Shown: positions 18,728 to 27,262, counted from the stretch's first letter. The stretch: 64,000 nt of DNA from CAUZIZ01 sp965218775 (GCA_965218775.1 CBDCLS010000005.1:1984001-2048000), one strand, 5' to 3'. The notes: generated by a model from the letters alone, not told the origin. Made by a program: numbers and translations.

Positions 18728-18987
18728 GACCAGAGCTCCGGATCGATTCGTTCGAAATCCTCTTCGACGGCTGCAATCTGTTGGGACTCTGATGCTGACC
18801 AGGTACCGGCAAGATGGTCGAGAGACGAGCCAATCAGATTGTGACCAGAATCGGTTTCACCTATTCCGGCACCTCTGCGTAGCAACCGAAGCGCGGCCCG
18901 GTTGAGTGAAATTCCCTCTCGAGCCGCCAATTCCCGGATCTCGCGCTCCACTTCCTTGTCAAAGCCACGAATGGTGAGCTGTTTCAA
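18724..18987 (-). CDS. vapB: VapB-like ribbon-helix-helix antitoxin
   Basis: The 87-residue protein starts with the beta strand and helices of an Arc/MetJ-type DNA-binding fold (LTIRGFDKEVEREIRELAAREGISLNRAALRLL). Its acidic C-terminus (ESQQIAAVEEDFERIDPELW) fits the toxin-binding tail. The start is TTG at 18987 with GGGAGG about 9 bases upstream. It precedes and overlaps vapC. The repeats at 19005-19033 are its likely operator. Confidence 0.85.
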   Translation of the reverse strand: MKQLTIRGFDKEVEREIRELAAREGISLNRAALRLLRRGAGIGETDSGHNLIGSSLDHLAGTWSASESQQIAAVEEDFERIDPELWS

Positions 18988-19004
18988 ATGCTATTCCTCC
19001 CAGA

Positions 19005-19044
19005 TGAGTCACAATGTGAGTCAGGATGAGTCAGTTTATGACTT
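19005..19044. promoter_or_regulatory. Putative VapB operator: repeated TGAGTCA
   Basis: TGAGTCA occurs at 19005-19011, 19017-19023 and 19027-19033, and a related TGACTT at 19039-19044. The heptamer is nearly self-complementary, as expected for a dimeric ribbon-helix-helix protein. The cluster begins 17 bases upstream of the vapB start codon, where autoregulatory sites of toxin-antitoxin operons are usually found. Confidence 0.5.
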
Positions 19045-19103
19045 AGGATCGAGTGCGTCAAACTGGATTGAGTGGTTCCCACCAATTGGCCCTGCGAGGT
19101 CGG

Positions 19104-19109
19104 TATAAT
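19104..19109 (+). promoter_or_regulatory. Perfect -10 hexamer TATAAT
   Basis: TATAAT lies 46 bases before the ATG of the DUF4160 remnant, and a GGAGG follows at about 19122. No good -35 box is visible at the usual spacing. It is probably the promoter of the DUF4160/DUF2442 pair. Confidence 0.4.
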
Positions 19110-19149
19110 GTGATCTATTGTTGGAGGTGTCGCATGGGAACTGAGTCAG

Positions 19150-19411
19150 ATGCCCGAGATTTTTCGGAATCATCATTCGAATGTTTGCTGAGCCGACCGC
19201 AGCGCATCATCGTCCTCATTTTCATGCTTACTACCGGAATGAAGTTGCCATCGTTGCTGTGGACGTCATCGAAGTGATTGGAGGCGGCCTACCCCGTCGG
19301 CAGCAGCGCCTGGTCGAAGCTTGGGCAAAGATTCATCAGGTGGAGCTTTCCCAGGACTGGGATCGTCTGCAGGCCGGACGACCGCCGCTGAAAACTGAAC
19401 CTCTCACCTAA
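19150..19411 (+). pseudogene. DUF4160 protein gene with frameshift near its start
   Basis: From TTTTTCGGAATC onward the frame reads FFGIIIRMFAEPTAAHHRPHFHAYYRN and continues to IHQVELSQDWDRL, a typical DUF4160 protein (about 80 residues, PHFHA motif). Members normally start MPxISxFFGIIIRM. The expected ATGCCCGAG is present at 19150 but in a different frame, and needs a +1 step at the T-run to join the body. The first in-frame ATG is 19181, which would remove the first strand. DUF4160 genes are usually paired with DUF2442 genes, as here, and are treated as toxin-antitoxin-like. A real deletion, a programmed shift or a sequencing error are all possible. Confidence 0.7.
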
Positions 19412-19423
19412 GAGCCGTTACCA

Positions 19424-19885
19424 ATGAGCCACGCCGTCTACAGCGTGATGGATTTCGAGATCGTCGGCCCTTATAGACTCAAAATCGATTTCGACGACGG
19501 TGATTCCCAAACCATCGATTTTCGACCTGTTCTTCAGGGTGAATTGTAGGGTCCGCTTCGCGATCTGTCTCTCTTCAACCAAGTCGGCATCGACCCCGAG
19601 GTCAACACGCTGGTTTGGCCAAATGGTGCTGACTTTGATCCGGCGACGCTTCATGATTGGAAACAGGTGGCTACTCGATTTGCAACGATGGCTCGGCGCT
19701 GGGCAGGAGCCTCCAATACGAAGGCACTAGCCGTAGATCGTTTTCAGGTCAGCCCCTACTCTTACCAAGAATTGCCTATCAAGAGTGGAGGCGAAGTGGA
19801 GGACAAGTTAGATCCTAGAGGTCGTCTCGGGCTCCTGTCGGATCTCCAAACGAGCTCAGCGCTGATCCTCCGTCGGAACGGCTGA
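19424..19885 (+). pseudogene. DUF2442 protein gene with in-frame TAG
   Basis: ATG at 19424 opens MSHAVYSVMDFEIVGPYRLKIDFDDG, then TIDFRPVLQGEL, a TAG at 19547-19549 and then GPLRDLSLFNQVGIDPEVNTLVWPNGADFDPATLHDW in the same frame. Both sides match DUF2442. The family usually has Tyr or Phe where the TAG stands (GELYGPL), so one base change explains the stop. The frame stays open to 19885, but the family homology ends near 19700. It follows the DUF4160 remnant by 12 bases, so both partners of this pair are damaged. Confidence 0.75.
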
Positions 19886-19944
19886 GGTCGTGATGATCAG
19901 TACCTGGAGCGCATATCATCGACGACAGCAATGGAGTGCCAATT

Positions 19945-20136
19945 CTAGCCTCCGATCTCCGGAATTGAGAGATTCCTGCAGATCTTCCTGGCCAGTAGAT
20001 TCGGGATTTCTGAATGTCTCGGTACAGCTTCGACCGCACCCGTCCTGGGACTGCACCAAAGTGAATGAGCTGAGCCTTCCCGCTTGAGGTAGCAGCCATG
20101 GCGGCGAAGATGGCGGAGGAGGAGTCCCCGCTTCAA
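19945..20136 (-). CDS. hicA: HicA-type mRNA interferase toxin
   Basis: The 63-residue basic protein matches HicA: LLLRHLRRHGCYLKREGSAHSLW with the catalytic His in the GSxHS motif, then AVPRHSEIPNLLARKICRNLSIP. HicA has a double-stranded-RNA-binding-like fold and cleaves mRNA. It starts at TTG (20136) overlapping the stop of the upstream hicB gene. The gene order hicB-hicA is one of the two known arrangements. It appears intact. Confidence 0.9.
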   Translation of the reverse strand: MKRGLLLRHLRRHGCYLKREGSAHSLWCSPRTGAVEAVPRHSEIPNLLARKICRNLSIPEIGG

Positions 20137-20348
20137 CCGACCCGAACCGTGTCCCGTTCGGCTTCATCAGGCAGCCCACGCAGGGCATCCTCACGCCGAT
20201 CCTGCAGTATCAATGCGATCGCTTCGGCAAGGCTCGACCGAGCTTCCTCTTTGGTCCGACCCTGACCGTTGGCCCCTGGAATCTCCGGGCAGTAGGCTAC
20301 GGTCCACTCACCGTCCCGTTCGAAGATAGCGGTGAACTCATTAGTCAT
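20133..20348 (-). CDS. hicB: HicB-type antitoxin
   Basis: The 71-residue protein fits the partial RNase H-like domain of HicB: FTAIFERDGEWTVAYCPEIPGANGQGRTKEEARSSLAEAIALIL. It is short and lacks a long C-terminal DNA-binding part, so regulation may rely on few residues. It overlaps hicA by 4 bases (TTGA) and would neutralise it. Confidence 0.9.
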   Translation of the reverse strand: MTNEFTAIFERDGEWTVAYCPEIPGANGQGRTKEEARSSLAEAIALILQDRREDALRGLPDEAERDTVRVG

Positions 20349-20649
20349 AAGCCCAAGTATAACTGGTTCTTCTAGTGGGCGAATAGGGATCTGATGCTGA
20401 TCCTCACTTGAGCCTCAGGCTTCCCGGCTCCTCTCGAAGGATCTAACAGGCAAGGACTTGTAGACTACAAACCTTGAAGATACCAGATCTCAATGCTGCC
20501 CTGCGTTGATCTTGTCATTGCGCAAGCTAGAATCTAGTATGTGACGAGTAGTCTGCCAAAGGATTCCGATTAAGCTCTAACCTATTCACACCAAAGGAGA
20601 AGTCTTCTGGCAGCTCGAACGGTGCCAGGAAGAACAAGAGAGGGCAAGT

Positions 20650-20686
20650 CTATCCCGTAGGATAGTATGCCTATCCGATCGGATAG
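20650..20686. promoter_or_regulatory. Twin palindromes CTATCC-N4-GGATAG
   Basis: Two palindromes with identical half-sites lie at 20650-20665 and 20671-20686. Their centres are 21 bases apart, two helical turns, which is what cooperative binding of two dimers to one DNA face would need. They sit in the 474-base gap between hicB (starts 20348, minus) and the small gene at 20823 (plus). No regulator gene is next to them. The rest of the gap shows no gene. Confidence 0.55.
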
Positions 20687-20822
20687 TCATTCTACCTCCG
20701 CTGCCTCGCCCGTTGCGAGAGCGACCAGAAACAGATAAGTAACTGCAAACAAGCGGCTTGTCGGACCCAACTGCTAGAATCGGATCTGATGCTGTGGAAC
20801 TCGTGGCTGCAATGGAGGGTCG

Positions 20823-21020
20823 GTGGGAAAGATTCGAAAGGGCTCTAGGGTGACCCTTCCAGGGTCTAATCTGATAGGGGTCGTGACCTCGTGCCATGGC
20901 CAGGTCGTCAAGGTGCGGTGGCCAGATCAGAAGATCAGGCTCAACACACGCAGATTCCTGATCCAGGTCGAAAGCAAGCAGGGTATCCTTCCGGAATTCC
21001 TTGGCTTCGATCGCGCCTGA
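20823..21020 (+). CDS. Small SH3-like hypothetical protein
   Basis: A GTG start opens a 65-residue frame: KGSRVTLPGSNLIGVVTSCHGQVVKVRWPDQKIRLNTRRFLIQVES. The alternating pattern with G-x-V turns resembles a KOW/SH3-type small beta barrel, often found beside toxin-antitoxin genes or in nucleic-acid-binding proteins. No family is certain. It lies between the toxin-antitoxin island and the amidase-like operon. Confidence 0.4.
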   Translation: MGKIRKGSRVTLPGSNLIGVVTSCHGQVVKVRWPDQKIRLNTRRFLIQVESKQGILPEFLGFDRA

Positions 21021-21130
21021 GCCAAGACTCCATGGGTTCAAGTTCAACGGAGCCTACGACTCTTGTTTGAAACACGTTGGGACTCAATTCCTGCGAACAA
21101 ATCGTAAGGGACTGTAAGGTAGGGTAAGGA

Positions 21131-23464
21131 ATGAAAGCCGGGACTCCTTTTTTGAACAACCGAGCCCCAGCGATTTGGGGCCTCACTGCGGCTTTCTTGT
21201 CCTTGACCTTCCTAGCAGGCGCCACTTCAGCGATGGAGGGGATGCCGATTGTCGGATACGCCGACCGTCTGAGCGTGCAGCCGGGGCAGAGAATCCGATT
21301 CATGGTGAGCTGCGACCTTCCGCGCTACCGGGTCGACCTGGTGCGCTTGATCCATGGTGACGTCAATCCTCGGGGGCCCGGCTACAAAGAAGAGGCCATC
21401 CCAGCCTCCATCAACCAAAGTTACCCGGGACGCCGTCAGAGACTTCCAGGAGGCTCCTACGTTCTGATCGGAGACCAACCAGCTCTGCGCCTGAAGGGTA
21501 GTTTCACCCTCCAGGCCTGGATTTCTGCCAGCACACCGGGAAAGGGAGCACAAGGAATCCTCACCAAGTACTCTGAATCCAACCGACAGGGCTATGGTCT
21601 GATGTTGGACGAGGACGGCAGCCTGGCTCTGTGGCTGGGTGACCCCGAGGGTAGGGTCGAGCGCGTTCGGACTCATACGCCTCTACGAGCCTGGGCGCCG
21701 GCTTCGGTCTACCGAAAGCGGAATCAGATGGTCAACTCGACCAACTGGTACTTCGTGGCGGCCACCTTCGAGGCCAAGACCGGCCGAGTGGTCCTGTATC
21801 AGAAGCCCTTAACGGAGTGGCCTCTGGACAAAACCCTGGCCGTCGTAGACCAAAGCGTCTCAACGCGGGCTATCGGCGGGACTGACGCCCCTCTCCTGAT
21901 CGCTGCTTATTGGAATTGGAGGGACCGCGAAGAATCTCGGGTGGGCGGCCATTTCAACGGTAAGATCGAGAATCCCCGTGTCTTCGACCGAGCCCTGACG
22001 ACCCAGGAGATCGACCTCCTCTATCAGGGCCAGTCTCCAGATGATCCTCTGGCTGCCTGGGATTTCTCGGCGGATATCTCGAGTCGCCGGGTGCGGGACA
22101 CCTCAGCCAATGAACTCCATGGAAAGACCGTCCAGATGCCCGCCCGCGGCCTGACCGGGCACAACTGGACCGGCAACCAAACGCGTGCCGACGACGCCCC
22201 GGACCAGTACGCGGCGATCCACTTCCACGACGACGACCTGGACGACGCCGGCTGGAAAGCGGATTTCGAGTATCGGGTTCCTCCAACCCTCGAGAGTGGT
22301 GTCTACGCTGTTCGTCTACGTGCCGGAAACGCAGAGGACTTCATCCCCTTCTTCGTCCGCCCCCCGAAGGGAACGGCAACCGCACAGATCGCCTTCCTGG
22401 CCCCTACCTTTACCTACCTGGCCTACGCTAACTGGCAGGATCAGATTCCTCAACTTCTGAGCTTATACAGCCACCACTCCGACGGCAGCGGAGTCTGCTA
22501 CTCCTCCCGTCTACGCCCGATTCTGGAGCTGCGTCCCAAGGTGGCCTGGGAAGACACCGGAGACGTCAGCGTAGGACCCCACGGATTCAACGCCGATCTT
22601 CACCTGGTGGACTGGCTCCAGACGAAGGGTTATCGACACGACGTTCTGACCGATGAGGATTTGCACTTCGAAGGCTGGGAGCTTCTGAAGCCCTATCGGG
22701 TGATCATCACCGGAGCCCACCCCGAGTACTGGTCACAGCAGATGCTGGATGGACTGGAGTCCTATTTGAAGCGAGGGGGACGCCTCATGTACCTGGGCGG
22801 TAATGGCTTCTACTGGGTGACTTCGATGGATTCGGAAGAGAAGCACACCATCGAGATTCGGCGGCGAGCCGGGACCGAGACCTGGCAGGCAGCACCTGGG
22901 GAGTACCACCACAGCACCAGCGGCGAGCTGGGAGGCCTCTGGCGTTTCAGGGGGCGGCCCCCCCAGAAGCTGGTCGGAGTGGGTTTCACCGCACAGGCCG
23001 ACGATCGTGGAAGACCCTTCAGCAGGCGGCCTGGGAGTTTCGACTCTCGAGCCCAGTTTATCTTCGAAGGGATCGGCCCCGATGAGCCCATTGGCGACTT
23101 CCCCTGTCTGGTCCTGGAGTATGGGGCTGCCGGCCTGGAGATCGATCGCCTCGACCCTGTTCTGGGTTCTCCTCAACATGCCCTGGTATTGGCGACCGCC
23201 ACCGGCTTCTCCGATATGTTCCAACACGTCGTCGAGGAAGTTCTGGTTTCCGATTCCCTACAGTCAGGATCCATCAATCCGTGGGTCAAAGCCGACATGG
23301 TCTTCTTTGAATACCCCAACGGAGGAGCGGTATTCTCGGCAAGCTCCATTTCCTGGTCGAGTTGTTTGTCGTATAACGAGTACAGGAACAACGTCTCCCG
23401 AATCACGAACAACGTCCTGCGTGGCTTTCTTTCGAAGAAAAGCTTCGGTCAGGAAGAAGAGTAG
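21131..23464 (+). CDS. Exported N,N-dimethylformamidase large-subunit-like protein with LamG-type insert
   Basis: The 777-residue protein has a signal sequence (LTAAFLSLTFLAGATSA), an N-terminal beta domain, a LamG/concanavalin-like part (residues about 120-280: FTLQAWISASTPGKGAQGILTK) and a C-terminal domain matching the dimethylformamidase beta subunit: FLAPTFTYLAYANW, YRHDVLTDEDLH, ITGAHPEYWSQQMLDGLESYLKRGGRLMYLGGNGFYWV. In the known enzyme an iron is held by Tyr and Glu side chains; H530 and E532 of the HPEYW motif fall in that region. Family members hydrolyse amides. The exported location and the neighbours suggest another amide, such as an N-acyl sugar. It is first in a tight operon with the two following genes. 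Confidence 0.82.
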   Translation: MKAGTPFLNNRAPAIWGLTAAFLSLTFLAGATSAMEGMPIVGYADRLSVQPGQRIRFMVSCDLPRYRVDLVRLIHGDVNPRGPGYKEEAIPASINQSYPGRRQRLPGGSYVLIGDQPALRLKGSFTLQAWISASTPGKGAQGILTKYSESNRQGYGLMLDEDGSLALWLGDPEGRVERVRTHTPLRAWAPASVYRKRNQMVNSTNWYFVAATFEAKTGRVVLYQKPLTEWPLDKTLAVVDQSVSTRAIGGTDAPLLIAAYWNWRDREESRVGGHFNGKIENPRVFDRALTTQEIDLLYQGQSPDDPLAAWDFSADISSRRVRDTSANELHGKTVQMPARGLTGHNWTGNQTRADDAPDQYAAIHFHDDDLDDAGWKADFEYRVPPTLESGVYAVRLRAGNAEDFIPFFVRPPKGTATAQIAFLAPTFTYLAYANWQDQIPQLLSLYSHHSDGSGVCYSSRLRPILELRPKVAWEDTGDVSVGPHGFNADLHLVDWLQTKGYRHDVLTDEDLHFEGWELLKPYRVIITGAHPEYWSQQMLDGLESYLKRGGRLMYLGGNGFYWVTSMDSEEKHTIEIRRRAGTETWQAAPGEYHHSTSGELGGLWRFRGRPPQKLVGVGFTAQADDRGRPFSRRPGSFDSRAQFIFEGIGPDEPIGDFPCLVLEYGAAGLEIDRLDPVLGSPQHALVLATATGFSDMFQHVVEEVLVSDSLQSGSINPWVKADMVFFEYPNGGAVFSASSISWSSCLSYNEYRNNVSRITNNVLRGFLSKKSFGQEEE

Positions 23465-23470
23465 GCTGAC

Positions 23471-24592
23471 ATGATACCGATTTGCAGAAGATTCCATTTC
23501 CTCGCTCTGATTGTCATGAACTCAGTGATGGTCCAGGCAACATCAGAGCTGGACGTCAAGGTGACCCCAGCCCGCTGCCGACATCCCAGAGCAGTCCAGG
23601 CGCCCGACGGGACAATCTATGTCTACGGTGCCCTGAAGAGCAACGACGGAGGTAGGTTCTTCTGGCCGGTGGAGGAATCCGATCCCGCCTTTGGTTCCTT
23701 CTTGCACGCCGAAAAGCTGACCTCGCTGTTTTGGAGAAAGGGATTGTTCCTCGGCTTCTACTGGAACGTCACTTGCCGTGAGGCGGGTCGCTGTGTTGGG
23801 AGAATGTGGCGCTCACGGGACGGGATGAAGACGGTGGAGAAGAAGGAAACGGTGCTGATCATTCCGGAGGCGGGATCCGTGCCCGTGGACACCTTCTCCG
23901 AAGTCAAAGACCAGCAGAGTTCAACCATCTTCTTCCATCGGGGGCTTCGGGAAATGCCGGATGGGACGCTGCTGGCCTGCATGATCGGCAGCTTTGAGGC
24001 AGACAAGGCCCCAACGACCGACCCGCGAAGCAAGATGGAAACCCCCATGAAGATGAGGTCCTTCCTGATACGCTCCAGCGATCAGGGAGATACCTGGCGA
24101 TATCTATCGACGGTCGCCGCTCCACAAGCCGGGGTCGTGGATGATACGGAGGGATTCAACGAGTGGGCCCTGCTCCCCTTGGATGACGGCCGGATGCTGG
24201 CCGTGATGCGCACCGGCCATTACTCTCCGATGGTGGCAAGCTGGAGCGACGACGGAGGTAAGACCTGGAGTCCGCCCGCCGACATGGGACTGGGGCCGGG
24301 CGTGGATCCTTATCTGCTGCGGCTCCAGGATGGACGCCTGGCCGTCGCCTACGGCCAGCTGGTGCAGCGAAGCGGAGGGAAAAAAGAGCATTGGAGACAA
24401 GAGGATCAGAGAAGGCGCTGCCAACTGGCAATCAATACAGATGGCAGCGGCAAGGGATGGGTCGCCGCCACCGTTGCGGACTATTCCCGGAGGATGGCCT
24501 ATCCCACAATTTTTGAAGTCGAGCCCAACATCATTCTCTACCAATCCGGCGAGTGTCTCGAGCTCTGGAGGGTCGAACTGAAGCCGCTGTAA
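23471..24592 (+). CDS. Exported sialidase-like six-bladed propeller protein
   Basis: The 373-residue protein follows the previous gene by 6 bases. It has a short leader and Asp-box repeats of the BNR type: SSDQGDTWRY and SDDGGKTWSPP, plus degenerate copies. The family includes sialidases and many proteins of unknown hydrolase activity in Planctomycetota-like genomes. The catalytic Arg triad and Tyr/Glu pair of true sialidases cannot be assigned with confidence. The context with an amidase-like and a sugar-acid gene suggests glycan use. Confidence 0.75.
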   Translation: MIPICRRFHFLALIVMNSVMVQATSELDVKVTPARCRHPRAVQAPDGTIYVYGALKSNDGGRFFWPVEESDPAFGSFLHAEKLTSLFWRKGLFLGFYWNVTCREAGRCVGRMWRSRDGMKTVEKKETVLIIPEAGSVPVDTFSEVKDQQSSTIFFHRGLREMPDGTLLACMIGSFEADKAPTTDPRSKMETPMKMRSFLIRSSDQGDTWRYLSTVAAPQAGVVDDTEGFNEWALLPLDDGRMLAVMRTGHYSPMVASWSDDGGKTWSPPADMGLGPGVDPYLLRLQDGRLAVAYGQLVQRSGGKKEHWRQEDQRRRCQLAINTDGSGKGWVAATVADYSRRMAYPTIFEVEPNIILYQSGECLELWRVELKPL

Positions 24593-24612
24593 ACCAACAG
24601 GATTGGACAACC

Positions 24613-25812
24613 ATGAATCGTCGCTCCTGGCTCAGAACCGTTGCTGGCGCGGGCGCCCTCTACGGTCTCGATGCCCTCTTCACCGCCAAACCCAGCAACG
24701 CCGCCGCCATCGGTCCGAACGACAAGATCAAGGTCACCCAGATCGAGACCTTCGTCCTGACGAACTCCTGGGTCTTCGTCAAGATCTCGACCGACGCCGG
24801 CATCGTCGGCTGGGGCGAGATGCTCAAGGACGACGCCAAGGCCTGCGCGGCCGGAGCCCTGGAAGTTGGAGATTACCTGGTCGGCCAGGATCCCTGCCGC
24901 GTCGTGCATCACTGGCAGGCCATCCATCGTGGAGCCTTCTACCGCGGCGGCCCCATCAAGACCGCTATCTCGAGCGGTATCGATCAGGCGCTCTGGGACA
25001 TCAAGGGCAAGGTCTACGGTGTACCCGTCTACAAGCTCCTCGGTGGCCCCACCCGCGATCGGGTGCGAGTCTATGGCGAGGTCAGCGAAAAAACCGGTGT
25101 CAGCGCCATGAAGGTAGGCCCTCGTGCCCTGGGCCGCCCGCCGATCAAGTACCTCGAAGGCCAGCGGCATGTTGACGCCGTGGTCGAGAATTTCAAGACG
25201 CTCCGTGAGAAGTACGGCGACGGTATCGACATCGGCATCGACTTCCACGGAGCCGTTCAGCCGCCCACAGCCATGCTGCTGGTCAAGGCGCTCGAACCCT
25301 TCAATCCCTGGTTCTATGAAGAGGTCGTGCAGGCGCTCAACGTCGACGTCATGGCCGAAATTGCCGCCAAGACGCACATCCCGCTGGCAACCGGCGAGCG
25401 CATCTTCACCAAGTGGGGATTCCGCGAGATCCTGGAAAAGCGCGCCGCCCAGATCCTCCAACCGGACGTCTGCTACGCGGGCGGCATCACCGAGCTCAGA
25501 CTCATTGCCGGCATGGCCGAAGCCTATTACTCGCCGCTGGCGCCGCACAATCCCAACGGGCCGGTTTCACTGGCCGCCAGCCTGCAGATCGCCGGCTGCA
25601 TCCCCAACTTTCTCATCCAGGAGCGGGGCGATCGCGAGCACGAGTTGTTGGCCAAGCCGCTACCCCCGGTCAAGGACGGCCACCGACCGCTGCCGACCGA
25701 CCCCGGCCTCGGAATCACCATCGACGAGGAAAAGTTAATGGCACAGGTCGGCGAGCCACGTGAGTATCTGCCAAGGTACGATCCAGACGACGGCTCGATC
25801 GTCGATTGGTAG
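24613..25812 (+). CDS. dgoD: Galactonate dehydratase-like enolase-superfamily enzyme with Tat-like leader
   Basis: ATG at 24613 gives MNRRSWLRTVAGAGALYGLDALF, a Tat-like leader, before the enzyme body. IKVTQIETFVLTNSWVFVKISTDAGIVGWGE, GFYRGGP-like AFYRGGPIKTAISSGIDQALWDIKGK, DFHGA, GERIF and APHNPNGP match the galactonate dehydratase group of the mandelate racemase family. They include the metal-ligand segments and two probable catalytic His. About 14 residues expected after RVRVYGE, the first barrel helix, are absent compared with the E. coli enzyme, and the EEP motif is EEV. Codons end in G/C more often than in the neighbours. An exported dehydratase is unusual. Third gene of the operon. 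Confidence 0.82.
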   Translation: MNRRSWLRTVAGAGALYGLDALFTAKPSNAAAIGPNDKIKVTQIETFVLTNSWVFVKISTDAGIVGWGEMLKDDAKACAAGALEVGDYLVGQDPCRVVHHWQAIHRGAFYRGGPIKTAISSGIDQALWDIKGKVYGVPVYKLLGGPTRDRVRVYGEVSEKTGVSAMKVGPRALGRPPIKYLEGQRHVDAVVENFKTLREKYGDGIDIGIDFHGAVQPPTAMLLVKALEPFNPWFYEEVVQALNVDVMAEIAAKTHIPLATGERIFTKWGFREILEKRAAQILQPDVCYAGGITELRLIAGMAEAYYSPLAPHNPNGPVSLAASLQIAGCIPNFLIQERGDREHELLAKPLPPVKDGHRPLPTDPGLGITIDEEKLMAQVGEPREYLPRYDPDDGSIVDW

Positions 25813-26027
25813 CATCAGAACCTCGATGATCGTTGCTCGTAATCTGCCCATGATCAAAAGCGAAGTCCCCCAAGAGAAACGATAGGGTCATATCGGATTG
25901 AAGCGCAGGTGGTAGAGTCGGTCTGCGACGTGGCTTTGGCTTCCAGGCCGAAGTAGAGCCGTCGAGCCTGGCTCGACCCACGGCGGCCCGGAGGGCACCG
26001 CCACAACCTCGGTCGGAGGATCTCAAG

Positions 26028-27074
26028 ATGGAAATGCGCTATCGAGAGCTGGAGGTGGAGGGTACCCCTCAGGAGATGGGTCGTCAACTGGGCGAAGCCG
26101 CCCGTCAGGAGATCCAGGGCTTCGCAGAGATAGCACTAGAGCAGATCAACCGGATTGCCACCGTTACCAGGACAGAAGCAATGGATCGCTGCCAACAGAC
26201 GCTCCCCTTCATCAGGGCCTACAACCCGGCTCACATGGAAGAGATCCGAGGGATGGCAGAAGGATCCGGCGTTTCCGTGCTCGATTTGATTCTGCTTCAG
26301 ATCCGGAATCAGTTCGGTGCTTCGGATTCCGCCTGTACCGCCTTTTCCATAGCTGCCGAGCTCACGGCCAGTAAGGGTTCAATCGTTGCCCAGAACTGGG
26401 ACAACGACCCCGATCTAGATCCCTTCACCCTGGTGCTTATCCGGCGACCGACGGGAAAGCCGTCCCACCTGAATGTCACCCAGGCCGGACTCATCGGCTA
26501 CATTGGGTTCAACGACCTGGGAATCGGTGTCTGCCTGAACACCCTGCCTGCTCCCAGCCGCGCCCTTGGCGTTCCCCACTACTCCACCGTGAGGGCCATT
26601 CTTGAATCCAGTAGCCTCGAAGAAGTGGTGCGGGCGGTCTCCCGGGCCCGGAGAGCCATCCCGGCCAACATTCTCCTGGCTACCCCTGAAGGTCCCACCG
26701 ACATGGAGGTGACGATAGACGATGTGCACGTGCTCCAAGACGAGGGTCGTGGAATCCTGGTCCACACCAATCACTGCTTGCACCCGGAACTGGAACACAA
26801 CAATCAGAAGTTTCCGGAGCTGATCCAATCCCGACCTCGCAAGGCCAGGGCAGAAGAGCTACTACGCCGGGCACAGGCACAGAACTCCCTGGAGCAGATA
26901 CTGGCCGACCACCAAGAGCATCCTCGGTCTATCTGCCGACACACCAATGACGACCCAGTCCATGGGTTCTGGAAAACCGTCTTCTCGGTGATCATCGAGC
27001 CGGATCGGCGGCTCCTGCGGCTCAGCCGAGGCAATCCGTGCTGCTATCCCTTCGAGGCCTATCACCTTCGCTAA
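26028..27074 (+). CDS. C45-family autoproteolytic acyltransferase/hydrolase
   Basis: The 348-residue protein resembles acyl-CoA:6-aminopenicillanate acyltransferase-type Ntn hydrolases. GTPQEMGRQLGEAARQEI is the usual N-terminal helix and the likely self-cleavage nucleophile is C103 in SDSACTAF. It continues with SIVAQNWDNDP and the beta-rich core ending HTNHCLHP and ICRH. These enzymes form or break amide bonds after self-processing. GGAGGATCTCAAG before the ATG is a good ribosome-binding site. There is no signal sequence, so it is cytoplasmic. Confidence 0.85.
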   Translation: MEMRYRELEVEGTPQEMGRQLGEAARQEIQGFAEIALEQINRIATVTRTEAMDRCQQTLPFIRAYNPAHMEEIRGMAEGSGVSVLDLILLQIRNQFGASDSACTAFSIAAELTASKGSIVAQNWDNDPDLDPFTLVLIRRPTGKPSHLNVTQAGLIGYIGFNDLGIGVCLNTLPAPSRALGVPHYSTVRAILESSSLEEVVRAVSRARRAIPANILLATPEGPTDMEVTIDDVHVLQDEGRGILVHTNHCLHPELEHNNQKFPELIQSRPRKARAEELLRRAQAQNSLEQILADHQEHPRSICRHTNDDPVHGFWKTVFSVIIEPDRRLLRLSRGNPCCYPFEAYHLR

Positions 27075-27172
27075 ACCGGATCGTTCAATGCCAGTCGCAG
27101 CAAGCCTGCGCGAGCGTGGCGACGTCGAGCGTCGAGTTGCCTGTCAAACCAGAACGTCTTACGATGTAATGC

Positions 27173-27262
27173 ATGTCACGACAACTAACCGTCCGTGTTC
27201 CCGAAGACCTGAGTGAAGGAGTGGCACTCGCATCCCGGAAACTCCAGCTCAGGTCTACCGAG
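27173..27262 (+). pseudogene. Remnant of a CopG/ribbon-helix-helix antitoxin
   Basis: ATG opens MSRQLTVRVPEDLSEGVALASRKLQLRST, a close match to the first half of VapB-like antitoxins, which continue SSDVVRMAL. Here the frame changes at once to unrelated sequence (EWAPGPLK). The second helix and the toxin gene are missing. It lies in the 310-base gap before the Kelch gene. Confidence 0.55.
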
